Shown here: positions 1 through 12,858 of the stretch, in pieces
Layout: the number at the start of each line of letters is the position of its first letter
Numbering within the stretch: the stretch's first letter is position 1
Assembly (NCBI GenBank): GCA_030737875.1
Contig: CM060911.1
Span: 96,926,599-96,990,598 of the forward strand
DNA: 64,000 nt
From: Allium sativum
Taxonomy: Eukaryota > Streptophyta > Magnoliopsida > Asparagales > Amaryllidaceae
Reading direction: 5' to 3'
Notes under the pieces: generated by a model
Databases searched by the model: none
Told to the model about the DNA's origin: nothing
What the model saw: the letters and a program-made list of their open reading frames with translations, nothing else
Position numbers and translations under genes: made by a program

Positions 1-193
1 CTGATGGATAGGTCCTATAGGATCGGGAAACGTGTGTTCAGGAATAACTAATCCTCAAACGTAAGGGAGGATTGGCCCTACATGAACCAAGGGTTGCCCA
101 AAGTGTGTAATCCTGAGACATTCGCTAGAGTGTCTTGAAGCCGGCGAGGACGATCCCTTGCCTCGACTCATGACGGAAATCCAATTTCCAATA
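1..193 (+). mobile_element. Non-coding LTR-like element copy C, segment 1 (truncated by window edge)
   Basis: This is a fragment of the roughly 6-kb non-coding family described under copy G. It aligns by eye with G at about 61.22-61.41 kb, sharing GGGAAACGTGTGTTCAGGAA, the CTTGCCTCG block and the terminal CCAATTTCCAATA. The copy enters from the left window edge, is cut at 193 by copy A, and resumes at 12859 on the same strand. The join is exact when compared with G, where CCAATTTCCAATACGTGA is uninterrupted. No coding capacity is seen. Confidence 0.85.
189..193. repeat. Target-site duplication of copy A, left (CAATA)
   Basis: CAATA here and at 12854-12858 flanks copy A. Paralogue G carries the empty site at the matching position, which supports the boundary. 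Confidence 0.85.
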
Positions 194-570
194 TGTAGTG
201 TCCTGAAATTCCGGTACCATTTAAGCTGACCCAATAACACAAGTCCAACCCAAATTGCACTAGAAACCATAAAACTAATAGAAAGAAAACAGAGGGTGAG
301 GATAGATAAGATAGAAACTTAAAATAGAGGAAGAAGAAAAAAATATAACATCAGAGTAAACACGAATCTCACAACGGAACGAACAATATATAATAGATAA
401 ATAAATTTGAAATAAAATCAGTATATGTATACAGTAACATTATCAGAGTATAACACTTACAACACAGCGTAAATAAAAATAGCTATATAATCTGAAGCCT
501 CCTGCTCCAAGCTCTCCAAATTTCTGTAAAATCCCAACTACTTGACTGCACGTACAAAATTGGGCACCCA

Positions 571-712
571 AGAGTTTAGAGAAAAAAAACAAAACAAACT
601 CTGTGTCAATCACGGGACTGGTGTGAGTAAAACAATTTAAAATGGGTTTGAGGAAATAACGATATCTCATAACACAACACCGTATAACGGAACGGGTTTT
701 TTCCTTATGAGA
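571..712 (-). other. Predicted hairpin domain of copy A
   Basis: In plus coordinates, TCTCATAA at 665-672 pairs with TTATGAGA at 705-712 (8 bp, no mismatch). AGAGTTT at 571-577 pairs with AAACTCT at 596-602. The positions correspond to the hairpins of copies B, C, D, E and G, but the stem bases differ while pairing is kept. A CAGTC-N4-GATTG hairpin (minus-strand reading) lies between them. The fold is predicted by eye only. Confidence 0.6.
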
Positions 713-2337
713 ATCCAAAATAATCTTTATATCAAAATTCTTTTGATATTATGATAGTGTCTATCAACCACAACTAAATAATCATCTAGCAGAAACGCTT
801 TCATCTCACGTTCTACATATAATATACAATCAAAACCGCGAGCACTTGTTGGATAATGGATTACCAACTATGATAAGGTATGGAACCACCTTCCGATAGT
901 GTACCTCTAGAGAGGAATACACTAGGTTCAACAAGAACATCTTGCAACCCATCCACACATAACCGACCACTCATTTCGCTTGAGTGTATCGAATGTATAT
1001 CACCAACAGTTGGGATCAAGAACCGTTTCCCGAATGGGACAGCATCGAATAGATTAAAAAATGAAATGAATATCTCTAGATAGGTGATAATACACCCTAA
1101 TTGGCAGCCAACCACTTAGCTATGCTGCCTGCCCGATTTTTGTCATTTCCCAGTTGTGAGGCTAGAGGCCACGCTTATCTCTGACAAATCACACATTTAT
1201 TCACTTCGAATGTCACATTGTCATACCCGCCAAATCACAAATTGATTTCCCTAAAAATACAACGGGTATACAGCTAAGAGAAATGAATTCCTCCACCACC
1301 AAACGTACATACGTTTGAAGAGATCAACTTACGTGATCCATTAAATATACTCTGTCAGACATTCTTCCATACAGGTTGTCCTGGGACTGGACAAACCGAA
1401 GGCACTATTCTGTAAACAGAACAGCCCTTGCATAACTCCAACTACAATTATCTTCATCATATTTGATTCGCAACGCTAATGCCATACGGAGTGGTTTTCA
1501 GATAATATATTTGATCCCGGTCTCTCCGTATTGACAATGGAAAAATGGTCAAAAACTTCGATAGTCGGTGAGTTAACTATCAAAGAAAACACGTGTGCAA
1601 ACAACGATATTATTTCCAGATGGAAATTTTATCGCTCAATCATCTTAAATTAATCTATCATTAATTTATTCATTTACCCATTTCATATTTCCATATATAT
1701 ACAGAAATTCTTATTTTCTAAATTTAGAAAATATACCTTATTAATATTGGAAAACATTTCCATTTTTATTCTCATCTCTTATTTTCTATATTAGAAAACA
1801 TTTCTGATTCTTATTTGGAAAACATTTCCAAAACTCCTTCATTGGATTTAAACAGATGTTTAAATAAAACATCGCTATGCCAACTCAAACCATTACCCTC
1901 ATTAACTATATTCACTTATCCAAACTTTACTATCAAACCTTAACCATTCTTTAGTTAAAAACGAAGTCAATCAAGTTGGGGTATAACTACCTCTCAGACC
2001 TTAATTGAACAACATTTCTAACTTCGAAATAGACAATGTTCACCTTCTAAATCTTTAACAAACTTCCTTACATAACTCTCGGATTCTATTTACGAATCCA
2101 CTCCTTTTACAGAAATCATTTTGATTATAACAATAGTGTTATAATCCCATGCTTCCGAATTATAATAACTTAAAATATAACTTTAATTTATTAATTTGGA
2201 TACATAAACAAACAACTAATTTATTAATAATAAATAAATCTTGATTAAAAACGGAAAGTGAATAGTACTTTCCTGAATTCAATATAATCAAATTTCAACG
2301 TATAACTCTCATTCAATTATTTTCTATTTGATAACTC

Positions 2338-2930
2338 CTTTTAAAATAAACCATATTCGATAAATCCTCTCGAATAAACTATATTCGGTTAACTCCCTTC
2401 GAATAACTATATTCAATAACTCCTTTCTTTGAATAAACTATATTCGATAATCGCTCTTCGAATAACTATATTCGATAATCTTTCTTCGAATAAACTATAT
2501 TCGATAATCTCTCTTTCGAATAAACTATATTCGATAACTCTTTTTCGAATAAACCATATTCGATTAACTCCTTTCGAATAAACTATATTCGATTAACTCC
2601 CTTCGAATAACTATATTTGATAACCCCTTTCTTCGAATAAACTATATTCGACAATCGTTCCTCGAAAAACTATATTCGAAAATCTTTCTTCGAATAAGCT
2701 ATATTCGATAATCTCTCTTTCGAATAAACTATATTCGATAACTCTTTTCTTTCGAATAAACTATATTCGATAATCTTTCTTCGAATAAACTATATTCGAT
2801 AACTCTTTTCTTTCGAATAAACTATATTCGATTACTCCTTTCGAATAAACTATATTCGATTACTCCTTTCGAATAATTATATTCGATTACTCCTTTCGAA
2901 CAAACTATATTCAAATAACTCTAATTCAAC
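2338..2930. repeat. Minisatellite, CGAATAAACTATATTCGATA units
   Basis: About twenty imperfect units of roughly 26-32 bp share a core of TTCGAATAAACTATATTCGA, which is itself nearly palindromic (TTCGAAT...ATATTCGA). Spacers vary (AACTCCTT, ATCTCTCT, ATCTTTCT). It lies inside copy A. Confidence 0.9.
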
Positions 2931-3150
2931 TAACTCTAATCCGACTAACTCTATTCGAATAACTAATATTCGACTAACTCTTGTTTAATTAACTCTATTC
3001 AATTAACTCTAACTCGATTAACTCTAATATGGTTAACTCTAACTCGATTAACTCCTTTCAGTTAACTCTAACTCGATTAACTCTAATCGATTAATTCTAA
3101 CTCGATTAACTCTAACTCGATTAACTCCTTTCAATTCTATTCGATTAACT
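2931..3150. repeat. Minisatellite, AACTCTAACTCGATT units
   Basis: About a dozen units of roughly 15-18 bp with the core GATTAACTCTAACTC directly follow the previous array and probably derive from it. Confidence 0.85.
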
Positions 3151-3239
3151 CTAACTGATGTCCACTTTAAACAATCTTCTCATAACTCTTTTATATTTCG
3201 TTGATTCCCTTTTATAATCCTAATTATTTTCCAAATAGA

Positions 3240-3725
3240 TATTCCTTTTATAAATTTTATTTTTTTAACAAATAAATATTTCCTTTTCAATTCTATTTAT
3301 TTAAATGATAAATATTCTTTTCCAATTCTATTTATTTAACAAATAAATATTCCCTTTTCAATTCAATTTGTAAATGTTTTACAAATATTCCCTTTTCAAT
3401 TCAATTTGTAAATGTTTTACAAATATTCCCTTTTCAATTCTATTTGTAAATGTTTTACAAATATTCCCTTTTCAATTCTATTTGTAAATGTTTTACAAAT
3501 ATTTCCATTTCAGTTCTATTTGTTTTACAAATATTCCCATTTCAATTATATTTGTTTTACAAATATTTCCATTTTAATTATATTTGTTTTACAAATATTT
3601 CCATTTCAATTATATTTGTTTTACAAATTTTTCCATTTCAATTATATTTGTTTTACAAATATTTCTGTTTTAATTATATTTATTTTACAAATATTTCCGT
3701 TTCAATTCTATTTGTTTTACAAATA
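3240..3725. repeat. Minisatellite, TTTACAAATATTCCCTTTTC units
   Basis: About fourteen units of 29-37 bp have the core TTTTACAAATATT..CATTTCAATT. Adjacent TTTGTAAA and TTTACAAA give each unit inverted symmetry. Several overlapping open frames across it are artefacts of a repeat whose length is compatible with translation. Confidence 0.9.
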
Positions 3726-4020
3726 TAATTTATTTTCAATTTACACTTTGAAAATTCCCTTTTTATATTCCAGTATTTCTTATGGTACTTAAAATACCAT
3801 ATATCACTGTTCAATATCATCCAAACACACACAATCAACAACAGATTGCATATCACATCATATATCACAATATATGTGAAAAACAGTAAAATAAATGTTG
3901 AGGAATCCAGTTGGATCCCTCCGACCTGTTTCCATGCATCACAGATGTTAAACAATATAATTAACATCAACTTCATTTCAATGTGAAATATCCTAATAAA
4001 CAGAATCAATATTTGGTTAA

Positions 4021-4022
<2 letters not shown>

Positions 4023-4067
<45 letters not shown>

Positions 4068-4078
4068 TATATATATAT
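4023..4078. repeat. (TA)n-(CA)n-(TA)n compound microsatellite
   Basis: About fifteen TA dinucleotides, then ACACACACACACAC, then TATATATATATA. Simple sequence repeat within copy A. Confidence 0.95.
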
Positions 4079-5540
4079 AACTATATTGATATTTTCAACC
4101 AATCAATTAGAAGTTCAACCAAACAGTCAACACACGACAATCAACACACGACAATCAATCATCATTTTTCAGTTCTAAATATACGTTATAAAAATATGAA
4201 CTGGTAGAGTTGGTGAGTTTTACTCACATTGGAAGGTTATCGTTAAATCATGAGTAACTATCTTTGATTCAGATCAGACAGTTTATTTCGCTATAAATTG
4301 AAACGAGCTCCAATTCACTCCCAGTCAGTTCCATTTTGTAGCGCTCATCCATACGATCCTAACGGATCCAGTTTTGCTGAATCCGGTTAACATATGAATA
4401 AGATATTAAATTTACAAGTTTTGATACTATATTTTAAATAAAACACTTAGTTTATTTTTAAATATGGGCTTAACCTTCTTTGTCGGCCCAACATCCACCC
4501 GTATAAACCCAGCCCATTCATTCATCTTCCCCAATCCAAATTTATTCTGCCGTGACTTCCTGCTCATTCCAGTATTTCTTTTTCGAATTCAAGCTTCCAT
4601 CTCCATCCATGGTACAAGAAATAACAAATTGGTTTCACTACCCACCTCGTCTTCATCATCTCTACCAATTCATACCCAAAAACTCCAACTCGCGCTCAGC
4701 ATGCGATTTCCATTCTACAGCTCCTATCGACACAGATCAACACCTTTTATCCCAAAAATCCCCAAAAATTCACAAGTGATGCTACTTCTTGACACAAGTT
4801 CGAATATACCCCCGAAAATCCACATCGATGCTTTCCTCTCTTGAAATGTTTAACCCTAGGTGCTCACAGACATTCGCTGTAAATTTTCAGCGATGAAAAC
4901 AGTCGTCGAACCACATACGAGTTACATTAGATTGTATAGGACCTTAATCCGAATCCATATATGTAAATCTTGTAATTTATAGAGTTGCATTTGAATTTCC
5001 TTTGATGTTTGAAGTTGGTCTTTAGCTCTCGTTTCTCACGGTTTGTGGCGGCTGACATTTTAAGTCGTGTTGACCAAATGAGAAAATGGTATTAGCTTTA
5101 GAAATAGGGTATGGTATTTATAGAAAATTTTAAATATTTTTTTATTTATTATAATATTAAATTTTAATCAATCGTTATGAGTGTTTATCGTTTAAAAATA
5201 TGTATAGTTACATACAATACCCAAAAATCACGAAAATGGGCATGCAGCTACAGTTTGACATTACGAACCAAACGGAACTGATTTCGTCGAATTTCGACTT
5301 CGTTTGCTCACATAGCGTATTTTTAAAGTCAAAATACTGACTGTTTTACACATTAAAAATCCGTATAGCCACACATTGACCCCAAAAATCACGGAAATTG
5401 AAATCTAGCAATAATTTAATATTGCGGATCCAACAAAATTAGTTTCGTCGAAAACGGAGGTCGTTTGCGAAAATGGCTATTTTCAAAGCTATAAATAAAC
5501 CAATTTAAATATAAATATATTTAAAAACAATTAAATTAAA

Positions 5541-5545
5541 TATTT
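5541..5545. repeat. Target-site duplication of copy B, left (TATTT)
   Basis: TATTT here and at 12205-12209 brackets copy B exactly at its TG...CA ends. Confidence 0.85.
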
Positions 5546-5906
5546 TGTGACGGCAGGGAATTTCGCTCGATCTGAATCAGTCGTTAAACCGATCTAGACC
5601 GTTCGAAACCCCTGATCGTTGAGAATAGGACAAAACAGAACGCAGACGGAAGAACATTTCATTGCTATTACAACAATTCCATCAGATACAAGAATATACA
5701 GAGTATAAATGAATAAATTACATTCAATTAATATCAGAGATTACAATAAATTACATAGCAGTGGAAAATAATACAAAGCACAACTGAAGGTGATATACGG
5801 ATACAGAGCTTTCTGGATATCATTCCAGCTGTAAACCAGGATCCTGTGAATATAAATCTGCAAAACGAAAACTACTAGCTGCCCGTGTGGAAAATAAGGG
5901 CTCCTA

Positions 5907-6164
5907 GAGTTTAGGTTAAAACAATAAACTCCAGGTCAGTCATGTGACTGCTGTGAGAACTAAAACAGTTATTTAAACCTTTACTTTAAAAGAGAGTAAT
6001 TCAAGGGACCACGCCGTATAACACGGAATGGGTTTCCTCCCAAGAATACCAGTGCATAGAATAAACAGCGCAAGGCTTTTTTGAAAAATGAAGCTATTAT
6101 AAGACCCAGGTCCCATCACACAATGCAACGCAAGCCGGAGGATAGGGTTTTCCCTTATAATAGC
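5907..6164 (-). other. Predicted hairpin domain of copy B
   Basis: GCTATTATAAG at 6093-6103 pairs with CTTATAATAGC at 6154-6164 (11 bp). GAGTTTA at 5907-5913 pairs with TAAACTC at 5925-5931. Between them is a CAGTC-ACAT-GACTG hairpin on the minus strand. The same structure with different stem bases occurs in the other copies. Confidence 0.65.
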
Positions 6165-6535
6165 CAAACATGCTTGGTACGTTTAAAACAAATCATTTGA
6201 TACTATAATAAGTGTATAGTGTCAAAACAATTTCAATCATTAATATAAATCATAAACGGCATGGGTACCATATATCATGTCGCCATACTAGTTCTACAAT
6301 TAAAACCGCAATACACGTATTGGAAATTGGATTTCCGTCATGAGTCGAGGCAAGGGGCAAGCTCCTCTCCGCTTCAAGACACTCTAGGAAATGCCTCGGG
6401 ACTACACACTCTGGGCAACCCCGGATGCGGCTGGGCCGGTCCTCACTTACGTTAGAGGATTAATTATGCCTGAACACACGTTTCCCGGTCCTTACAGACC
6501 TATAATCGAGGCGCCTCATTCCAACAACCACAAAG

Positions 6536-6562
6536 GTGAAAAGTATATAAATGTCAGGGCTG
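6536..6562 (-). promoter_or_regulatory. Candidate TATA promoter block of copy B
   Basis: The minus strand reads AGCCCTGACATTTATATACT followed by TTTCACC. The same block occurs at 61160-61186 in G and, slightly changed, at 35753-35780 in D. It sits about 1 kb from the 3' terminus in each, as expected of an LTR promoter at a U3/R boundary. Start-site position is inferred. Confidence 0.5.
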
Positions 6563-8439
6563 GTAAGTCACTGACACCACCAAAGCTAGAAAGAAACGTC
6601 GTGCTCTCCCAGCGGTCCGTATCCCGTTTTTAACTCATACCGAGGTGTGAGGCTCGCGAATCCACGCTATACACAAAGCTACGCCACAAAGGCCGTGCAT
6701 TGATCATCAACCACAAGACTTTGCTTTTCAACAGAAGCCTTGATCTATGCAACTCAGCGTGCCACACAGGCAATTCATGCCATGCGATTGATATCTATCG
6801 ATATACAACCTCTAAGCTCGTATGTCTCAGAGAAGGGCGTTAAGCAAGAGAATAAATTCTCCGCCGCTAAACAGATATATATTTAATAGAAATGAATCAA
6901 CACATAATAAAATCCAATGTCAGACACACAATCCATTTACAAGTCCGTTCTGGGTCTGAACGAAACCGGAGGCACTTTCCTCGCATATCCATCCATCTCC
7001 AAGTACGTCTGGACGACCACCAACTGTTTCCATCCTCTTGGGTGTACAGCCCAATCAGGATCGTCACTAATTATCCAAACGATGTGAAGACTTCCGGTCT
7101 TCAACCACCGTCTTCATCTTCGACATATCGTCGAATCGGTTATTCAGAATGGGTATAAACCCGGCCTTTCCGAACAATCCACGTATATTAAAACGAATGT
7201 TACACAAACACAACATACGCCTCATTCCAATCCATTAGTCACTAACCGCAAATTAGCAAGAGAACAATTTCCCAAATATTAACCCCGAAGGCCAAAACCA
7301 AGATCAGATCAATATCCAGTAGACCACTCACCTTAACTAATCTACAGCTAGTTTCTAATTTTCAATTCTTAGGGAAGGATTCCCATTAATTTTATCCAAG
7401 ATAAATTCTTTAGAATTTATCCTTTAATCTTCCTTTGGATGTCATTTCAAACCAAATTATGGTTTTCCAACTAGTCGAGATTAGTGAACCACACCGAAGT
7501 AATTATTTATTTTATTTCCCAATCCCAACCTTTTCATCCCATGAAGCAAACAAGTAATACTCCATATCTAACACCACGGTGTTATCGGTAAAATTAATTA
7601 CCATTTCACGATCAAATCTGATTAAAGATTTAACTATCGCTTTGGAGCAAAACTGGTGATACTCCACTCTTGCTCATTTGCCAAATTTGATAATTTAAAT
7701 TATCAATTCACATTTCAATCTAATTGCAGATTCAATAAAACTCCTTTTACTAGGTTAAAGAACTAGTGTCATTTAAAACACAGTTCACGACAAACCCAAA
7801 TCACATTCTATTTATTATCGGGTTAAAGAACTAGTGTTATTTAAAACACCATTCACGATAAACCCATTTCATATCCAATCAAATATATTAGAAATTCCGA
7901 TTATTTAAAACCCTTTTTAAATCTAATTTATTTATTTAAAAATAATTGGGTTTTAAATTTGGTTCAAAACTAGTTCATTTCGATAAAAATCCATTTTTAT
8001 CTTTTCAAATATGGAGTTTTTCACCACAATTTTTCTCAAATCATTTCTTATGATTTTACACAAATTATTGATGTTTTTAATAATTTTATCAAGGCCCGTA
8101 CAGTCGATTTTCAACAACGGCCATCGAACTACACTTATAGCGACCTTTTTCAAATTTGATTTGGACGTATCTCCAAATCCAACCGTTAGATTTTGAATTT
8201 CTAATATTCTCTATAAAGCTCTTTTCGATACGAACCCAACGGTTCCGGTTTTAGGAGAATCCGACGGTCGGATCTCCCGTAATGTTCGTTCGAAATATAT
8301 GGTCGAAATTCACGAACTGCCGCGGCGCATTCTATTCAGGCCATTATATTATATATAATATATGTAATATATATTTCGTCGATTACTATTTAAAACGAAT
8401 TATATAAATAGTTTTAAATTTGTTTCAAAAACAATTTCA

Positions 8440-8765
8440 ACTTCCATTTCAAATTCAAATCAAAATTGAATTTCCTATTATAAATCCTTTTTATTTTCAT
8501 TTCTATTTGATTTCAATTCAAATCGATTTTTTTCTATTCGATTCAATTCAAATTGTTTTCTATTCAATTCAATTCAAATTTCAATTCAGTTTGAATTCAT
8601 TTCAATTCGTTTTCAATTCAATTCGAATTCGTTTTCAATTCAATTCAAATCAAATTCGTTATATATTCAAATCAAATTCAATTCTCTTTCTATTCGATTC
8701 GAATTCATTTCGTTTTCTATTTAAATCAAATTCATTTCGTTTTCTATTTAAATATAATCGATATA
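8440..8765. repeat. ATTCAA/AATTCGAATT-rich degenerate repeat
   Basis: A long run of short ATTCAATTCAAATT-type units. Copy G has the complementary equivalent (GAATTGAATTGAAA) at 58.9-59.23 kb, so this is an ancestral part of the family. Confidence 0.8.
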
Positions 8766-9105
8766 AATATCGTTCGCGTCAAAATAGCACATCTCTAATC
8801 AATACGGCTTTATATATTTCAATAAATTCGTTATTCTATTCAACAAATGAATATATAATCTTGTCAACACATGACTAATCTCAACGAATGAGTACTGTCC
8901 ACGTGTGACTATTTTTGTTATTTAATATCTTTTATAAAAATTATGGTATCTATCGTTCGATATTAAATCACACTCCAACCGTAAATTAGTAAGAGAACGA
9001 TTCCCTGAATATTTACCCCGAAGGCCGAAACCAACATCAGACCAATATTCAGGAGACCACTCATCTTATCTATTTTCCAGTTAGTTTCTAATTTTATATA
9101 TGATA

Positions 9106-9386
9106 AAGATGTAAATTTTATTGTTAAAATATTTCGTTCAACACATGACTAATCTCAACGGATGAGTACAGTCAACACATGAACCTTTATTTTATATTGA
9201 TAAAGATGTAAATTTTATTATTAAAATGTTTCGTTCAACACATGACTAATATCAACGGATGAGTACAGTCAACACATGAACCTTTATTTTATAAAGATAA
9301 AGATATAAATTTTATTATTAAAATATTTCGTTCAACACATGACTAATCTCAACGGATGAGTACAATCAACACATTAACCTTTATTT
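9106..9386. repeat. Tandem repeat of about 92 bp, three units
   Basis: Units contain AAAGATGTAAATTTTATT, then TCAACACATGACTAAT, CAACGGATGAGTACAGTC and AACACATGAACC. A partial fourth copy is at about 8860-8925. The minus-strand core CATGTGTTGA recurs in D and G at the matching positions. Confidence 0.85.
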
Positions 9387-10234
9387 TATAATATTCTTTA
9401 TTTTCTAAATTGGAATGAGGCCCAATCAATCACCATATAAAGTTACTTATATGGATTCCGTTCCACACATGTATATAATAGCATTGAAAAATAATCAACC
9501 ATCAACCAAAGTGCACTACACTGTATAAGCATCAAATATAGATATCTAACGCTTATAACAGCCTGTCAATCAATCGATCGACATATTTAATCAATCAGGA
9601 TGAGTGAACTTCGAATTTCATCCCAACACCCGTGTGGGGTTTCAAACAATCAAACACAGATTTTATTTGTGCAGTTGGGCGATGTGTAAAATTTATCATC
9701 CCAATCATCAGTCAAATCAGTGTATATAAACAAATCGGCCGATTTGTTTATAAATATTTATTGATTCATATTCCCGTTAAAAATTATATTTTTAACGACC
9801 AAATTATTTTATTCAACCTATGAATAATCTATTCGATTCATTTATTAAATAAAATGATATTTTTATTTTTCTAATTTATTTTAGAAAATTTCGGCGGCAT
9901 AACGGCACGATACTAGAAACGGGACGAGGCCTTGCCTTATCCCCGGTCTAGTGAAGGCCCACGCCATTCACACATCAATCAAATCAATTTCACTTCACTA
10001 AACAATTCAAATCAAATAATCTAATCAACTACACAACTAAACAAACAAGTCCATGGTCTGTGGACGATTATGTCGGGTGCTACTAAGCACCGTCTGCATA
10101 CTAGTATATGTATATAACTAGAAAAAGAAATTGAAGAGTGAGAAGTTCTCACCAATAGCTATCCTAACTCCACGGCACTTCCTTTGTAGAAATCTTCGTC
10201 GTTCTCACCTCTTATCACTTTCGTCGCCCGTAGT

Positions 10235-10625
10235 CACTACATATGTAAAAATCACATTTTTACTTCGCTATTCAATATATCAAAATCGAATTTTTACTTC
10301 GCTATTCAATATATAAAAATCGAATTTTTATTTCGCTATTCAATATATAAAAATCAAATTTTTACTTCGCTATTCAATATATAAAAATCGAATTTTTACT
10401 ATGCTATTCAATATATAAAAATCGAATTTTTTACTTCCCTATTCAATATATAAAAATCGAATTTTTACTATGCTATTCAAAATATAAAAATCGAATTTTT
10501 TACTTTGCTATTCAATATATAAAAATCGAATTTTTTACTTCGCTATTCAATATATAAAAATCGAATTTTTACTTCGCTATTCAATATATAAAAATCGAAT
10601 TTTTAATGCTACTATATAGATAAAA
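10235..10625. repeat. Minisatellite with AAAAATCGAATTTTT cores
   Basis: About eleven units of 32-35 bp: TTCGCTATTCAATATATAAA followed by AATCGAATTTTTAC. The core AAAAATCGAATTTTT is nearly self-complementary. G carries about three related units at 57.36-57.46 kb. Confidence 0.9.
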
Positions 10626-11009
10626 ATTATATTTTTACCTCGCTATTCTCTATATAAAGATTTCGCCTTTTCAAATATATCATTATAAAAATCACATTTT
10701 TATTTTGCTACACATATAAAGATGATATTTCTAATATTCCTATCATGTAAAAATTATATTTTTACACCTTCTACATAGTAAAGATCATATTTTTAATACT
10801 TTAAAAATATAAAAATCATATTTTTATGAACTAAAATCATTCTTTTTATTTAAAAAAAATAATATCTTTTTACCTCTATATCCTGTAGAAGAAAAAATCA
10901 GATTTGTAAAACAATTTAATTTATATAAAGTAAATCAGACTGTTAAAACAAAATTATATATATATATATAAATATAAATACTTACAGCTTTTAATCAGGA
11001 AAGGGGAGG

Positions 11010-11270
11010 GGTGTTCACCGTCGTCGCAGGTGGTGGTGGTGGGGGGGGGGGGGGGGGGTGGGCTGAGAGGGTCGGCGAGGTTGGGGGAGAGTTGTCGCGA
11101 TTTCTGAAACGAGGGGGGGCTGTCGCGTCGCGAGGGCAGGGGGTGGGGTCGATTGCGTCGCGCTTCAATGGATGGGGGGCCTTCGCACGGCGGTCAGCGC
11201 CGCTGGGGGGGGGTCGCGGTTGCCCCCCTTTTCTTCTCTTTTTTTATTCTGATTTCGAAATGAAATAAGG
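11010..11270. repeat. G-rich block with a long poly-G run
   Basis: The block begins with GGTGGTGGTG and an uninterrupted G run of about 19 near 11040, followed by further G clusters, so it could form G-quadruplexes. Corresponding blocks are C-rich on the plus strand in G (56.45-56.83 kb) and D (14.44-14.52 with 25.87-26.08 kb). The open frames across it encode low-complexity Gly/Arg sequence that is not conserved. Confidence 0.7.
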
Positions 11271-12204
11271 GGAGGTGCAGAGGGGATGTAGGAGAGAAAG
11301 GGGGTTTTTAATTTATTTAATTATTTTATTTTCACCAAAAAGCAACTTTTATTTTCGACCTCAAAACGAGGCCCACCGCCTGTCGTCCATAGCGTTTTAC
11401 CCCCATTCCGAACACAATGGGATATGTATCGTAAGATGATTCGACTGTTTCGATCAGTTTCCGTTAAAATCAACATATAACTCTATATATTGAATTTAAA
11501 CTCGCATTTCAATTTACCGGGGTCGCATACTAACTTGAAAAATTCCAGAAAAATATTTTCTAGCTTCATATTGATGATACGTTAATAACAAAACTAGTTT
11601 CGTCGAATTCTGAGACCGTTGGAAAAATGGCCATTTTCCAGTCGATTAAAATCAACTAAAACAGGTCAAACGCGTTTTCCTTTGCCACGCTCACATATTG
11701 ATTCGAAAAATTATGAAATTTGAAACCTAGTAATAATTTGACATTGCGGATCCAACAAAAGTGGTTTCGTCAAAAACCGAGGTCGTTTGCAAAATTCCCA
11801 GTTTTAAGGGCTTGAATTCCATAGCGACTATTCAGAATTTTCAACTGGACATATCTTTTGATCCCCACTATGAAATTTTGATTTGTCGGATTCATCGGAA
11901 AGATATTCTCAATTAGATCCTAATGTTTTTGGTTTCACTAAAATCCGGATTGTTTTGCACCCGGTACATTCAATTGAAGTTTGAAATCGAATTATCGAAC
12001 TACCGCGCCATTTACAATTCTATTTATAATTATATATAATTAGATATATTCTAACGACGGCGTATATAATATATATGCTCGAATTATATTCAAAATAAAT
12101 TTCTCGTCGATATTATTTAAAATAATTCATTTTAAATATTCAAAATTCGCTAAAATTGCCAAAATAAAAATTTTAAACTGGTTCAGATTTTCCGGGTTAT
12201 TACA

Positions 12205-12853
12205 TATTTATAAATAAATATTATCGTATATATTCACACTAGAATACCATACAACCCCAATCGGATTTATAACTCGATATATCAAAATTCCCAGTTATAT
12301 CGATATTTGATTTATATTTAAAACCCTTTTATAATATAAATATATATTTATAAATTTCAAAGGAATTCCATAGCGACTTTTCTAAAATATGATTTGAACA
12401 TAAATCAAAATCTACACAATGAAATCCCGATTTTTCTGTTCCATTAGAAAAATATACTTCGCCAGCTCCGAACGTTTCTTATTTCACATAAATCCGATTA
12501 AAAACGGATTCTGTATATTCATTTAAAGTTCGAATCGCCAAATAGCGAACTGACACGCCATTTCGAGCTCGATTATAATTATAATATTAATTATACGTTC
12601 AACTGTCGTTCAAATAATATGTTCGTTATTATAATTCAACTTTAAACTGAATTAAATATTATAAACAGTCTAATTCACACAATATTGTGAATTCTACTAA
12701 TTCTGGCTATTTCAAAATTAAATATATTATTCTATTATTTATATTAATTAAATATTCCATATAATTTAATTCAATGACCATTTAATTCTCCTAATCACTA
12801 TTTAAATAATTAAATTAATTAATTATAATACCGTAAGAATACAGGACATTAAA
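12205..12853 (-). mobile_element. Non-coding LTR-like element copy A, right segment (its 5' part)
   Basis: This continues copy A after copy B. It contains AACGTTTCTTATTTCACATA and the block around 12.53 kb that match copy E at 32.69-32.79 kb. The terminus at 12853 reads CAGGACATTAAA, expected CAGGACATTACA, so one base of the terminal CA appears mutated. The flanking CAATA at 12854-12858 fixes the end. Confidence 0.8.
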
Positions 12854-12858
12854 CAATA

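Larger units (their letters stand above)
194..5545 (-). mobile_element. Non-coding LTR-like element copy A, left segment (its 3' part)
   Basis: This is the first part in plus coordinates of copy A, a minus-strand member of the non-coding family. Its other part is 12205-12853, with copy B inserted between them. The left terminus reads TGTAGTGTCCTG. The right terminus, read inward on the minus strand, is TTTAATGTCCTG, so the ends are complementary except for mutation of the terminal dinucleotide side. Together the parts give about 6.0 kb of own sequence. The block at 840-1150 matches copy E at 27.04-27.40 kb very closely, so A and E form one subfamily. It holds three successive minisatellites and the 5' modules with GTTTCGTCGAA cores at 5.25-5.48 kb. 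No reading frame here looks like a protein family. Confidence 0.85.
5546..12204 (-). mobile_element. Non-coding LTR-like element copy B (complete, 6659 bp)
   Basis: A complete member in minus orientation. Read on the minus strand it starts TGTAATAACCCGGAAAATCT at 12204 and ends CTGCCGTCACA at 5546. It matches copy G along its whole length in the same order: GTTTCGTCGAA modules (11.4-11.8 kb), a G-rich block (11.0-11.27 kb), AAAAATCGAATTTTT arrays (10.24-10.62 kb), a CGGCGGCATAACGGCACGA block near 9.9 kb, ATTCAA-rich repeats (8.4-8.76 kb), a TATA-containing block (6.54 kb) and the hairpin domain (5.9-6.17 kb). No gag, protease, RT or integrase motif is present, nor any internal direct copy of the termini. 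It could be a solo LTR or a large LTR-like non-autonomous element. Confidence 0.88.

Noticed and set aside
880..1115. Overlapping small open frames on both strands in copy A
   Set aside because: Copy E has the same DNA at 27.05-27.40 kb but does not keep either frame; conservation is at DNA level.
3412..3792. 126-residue and 92-residue open frames rich in Phe-Tyr-Cys
   Set aside because: They run through a tandem repeat and encode the repeat unit over and over; no start context or homology.
10235..10625. Regular short repeats spaced like a CRISPR array
   Set aside because: Units are contiguous with no unique spacers, AT-rich, and sit in a plant retroelement; this is a minisatellite.
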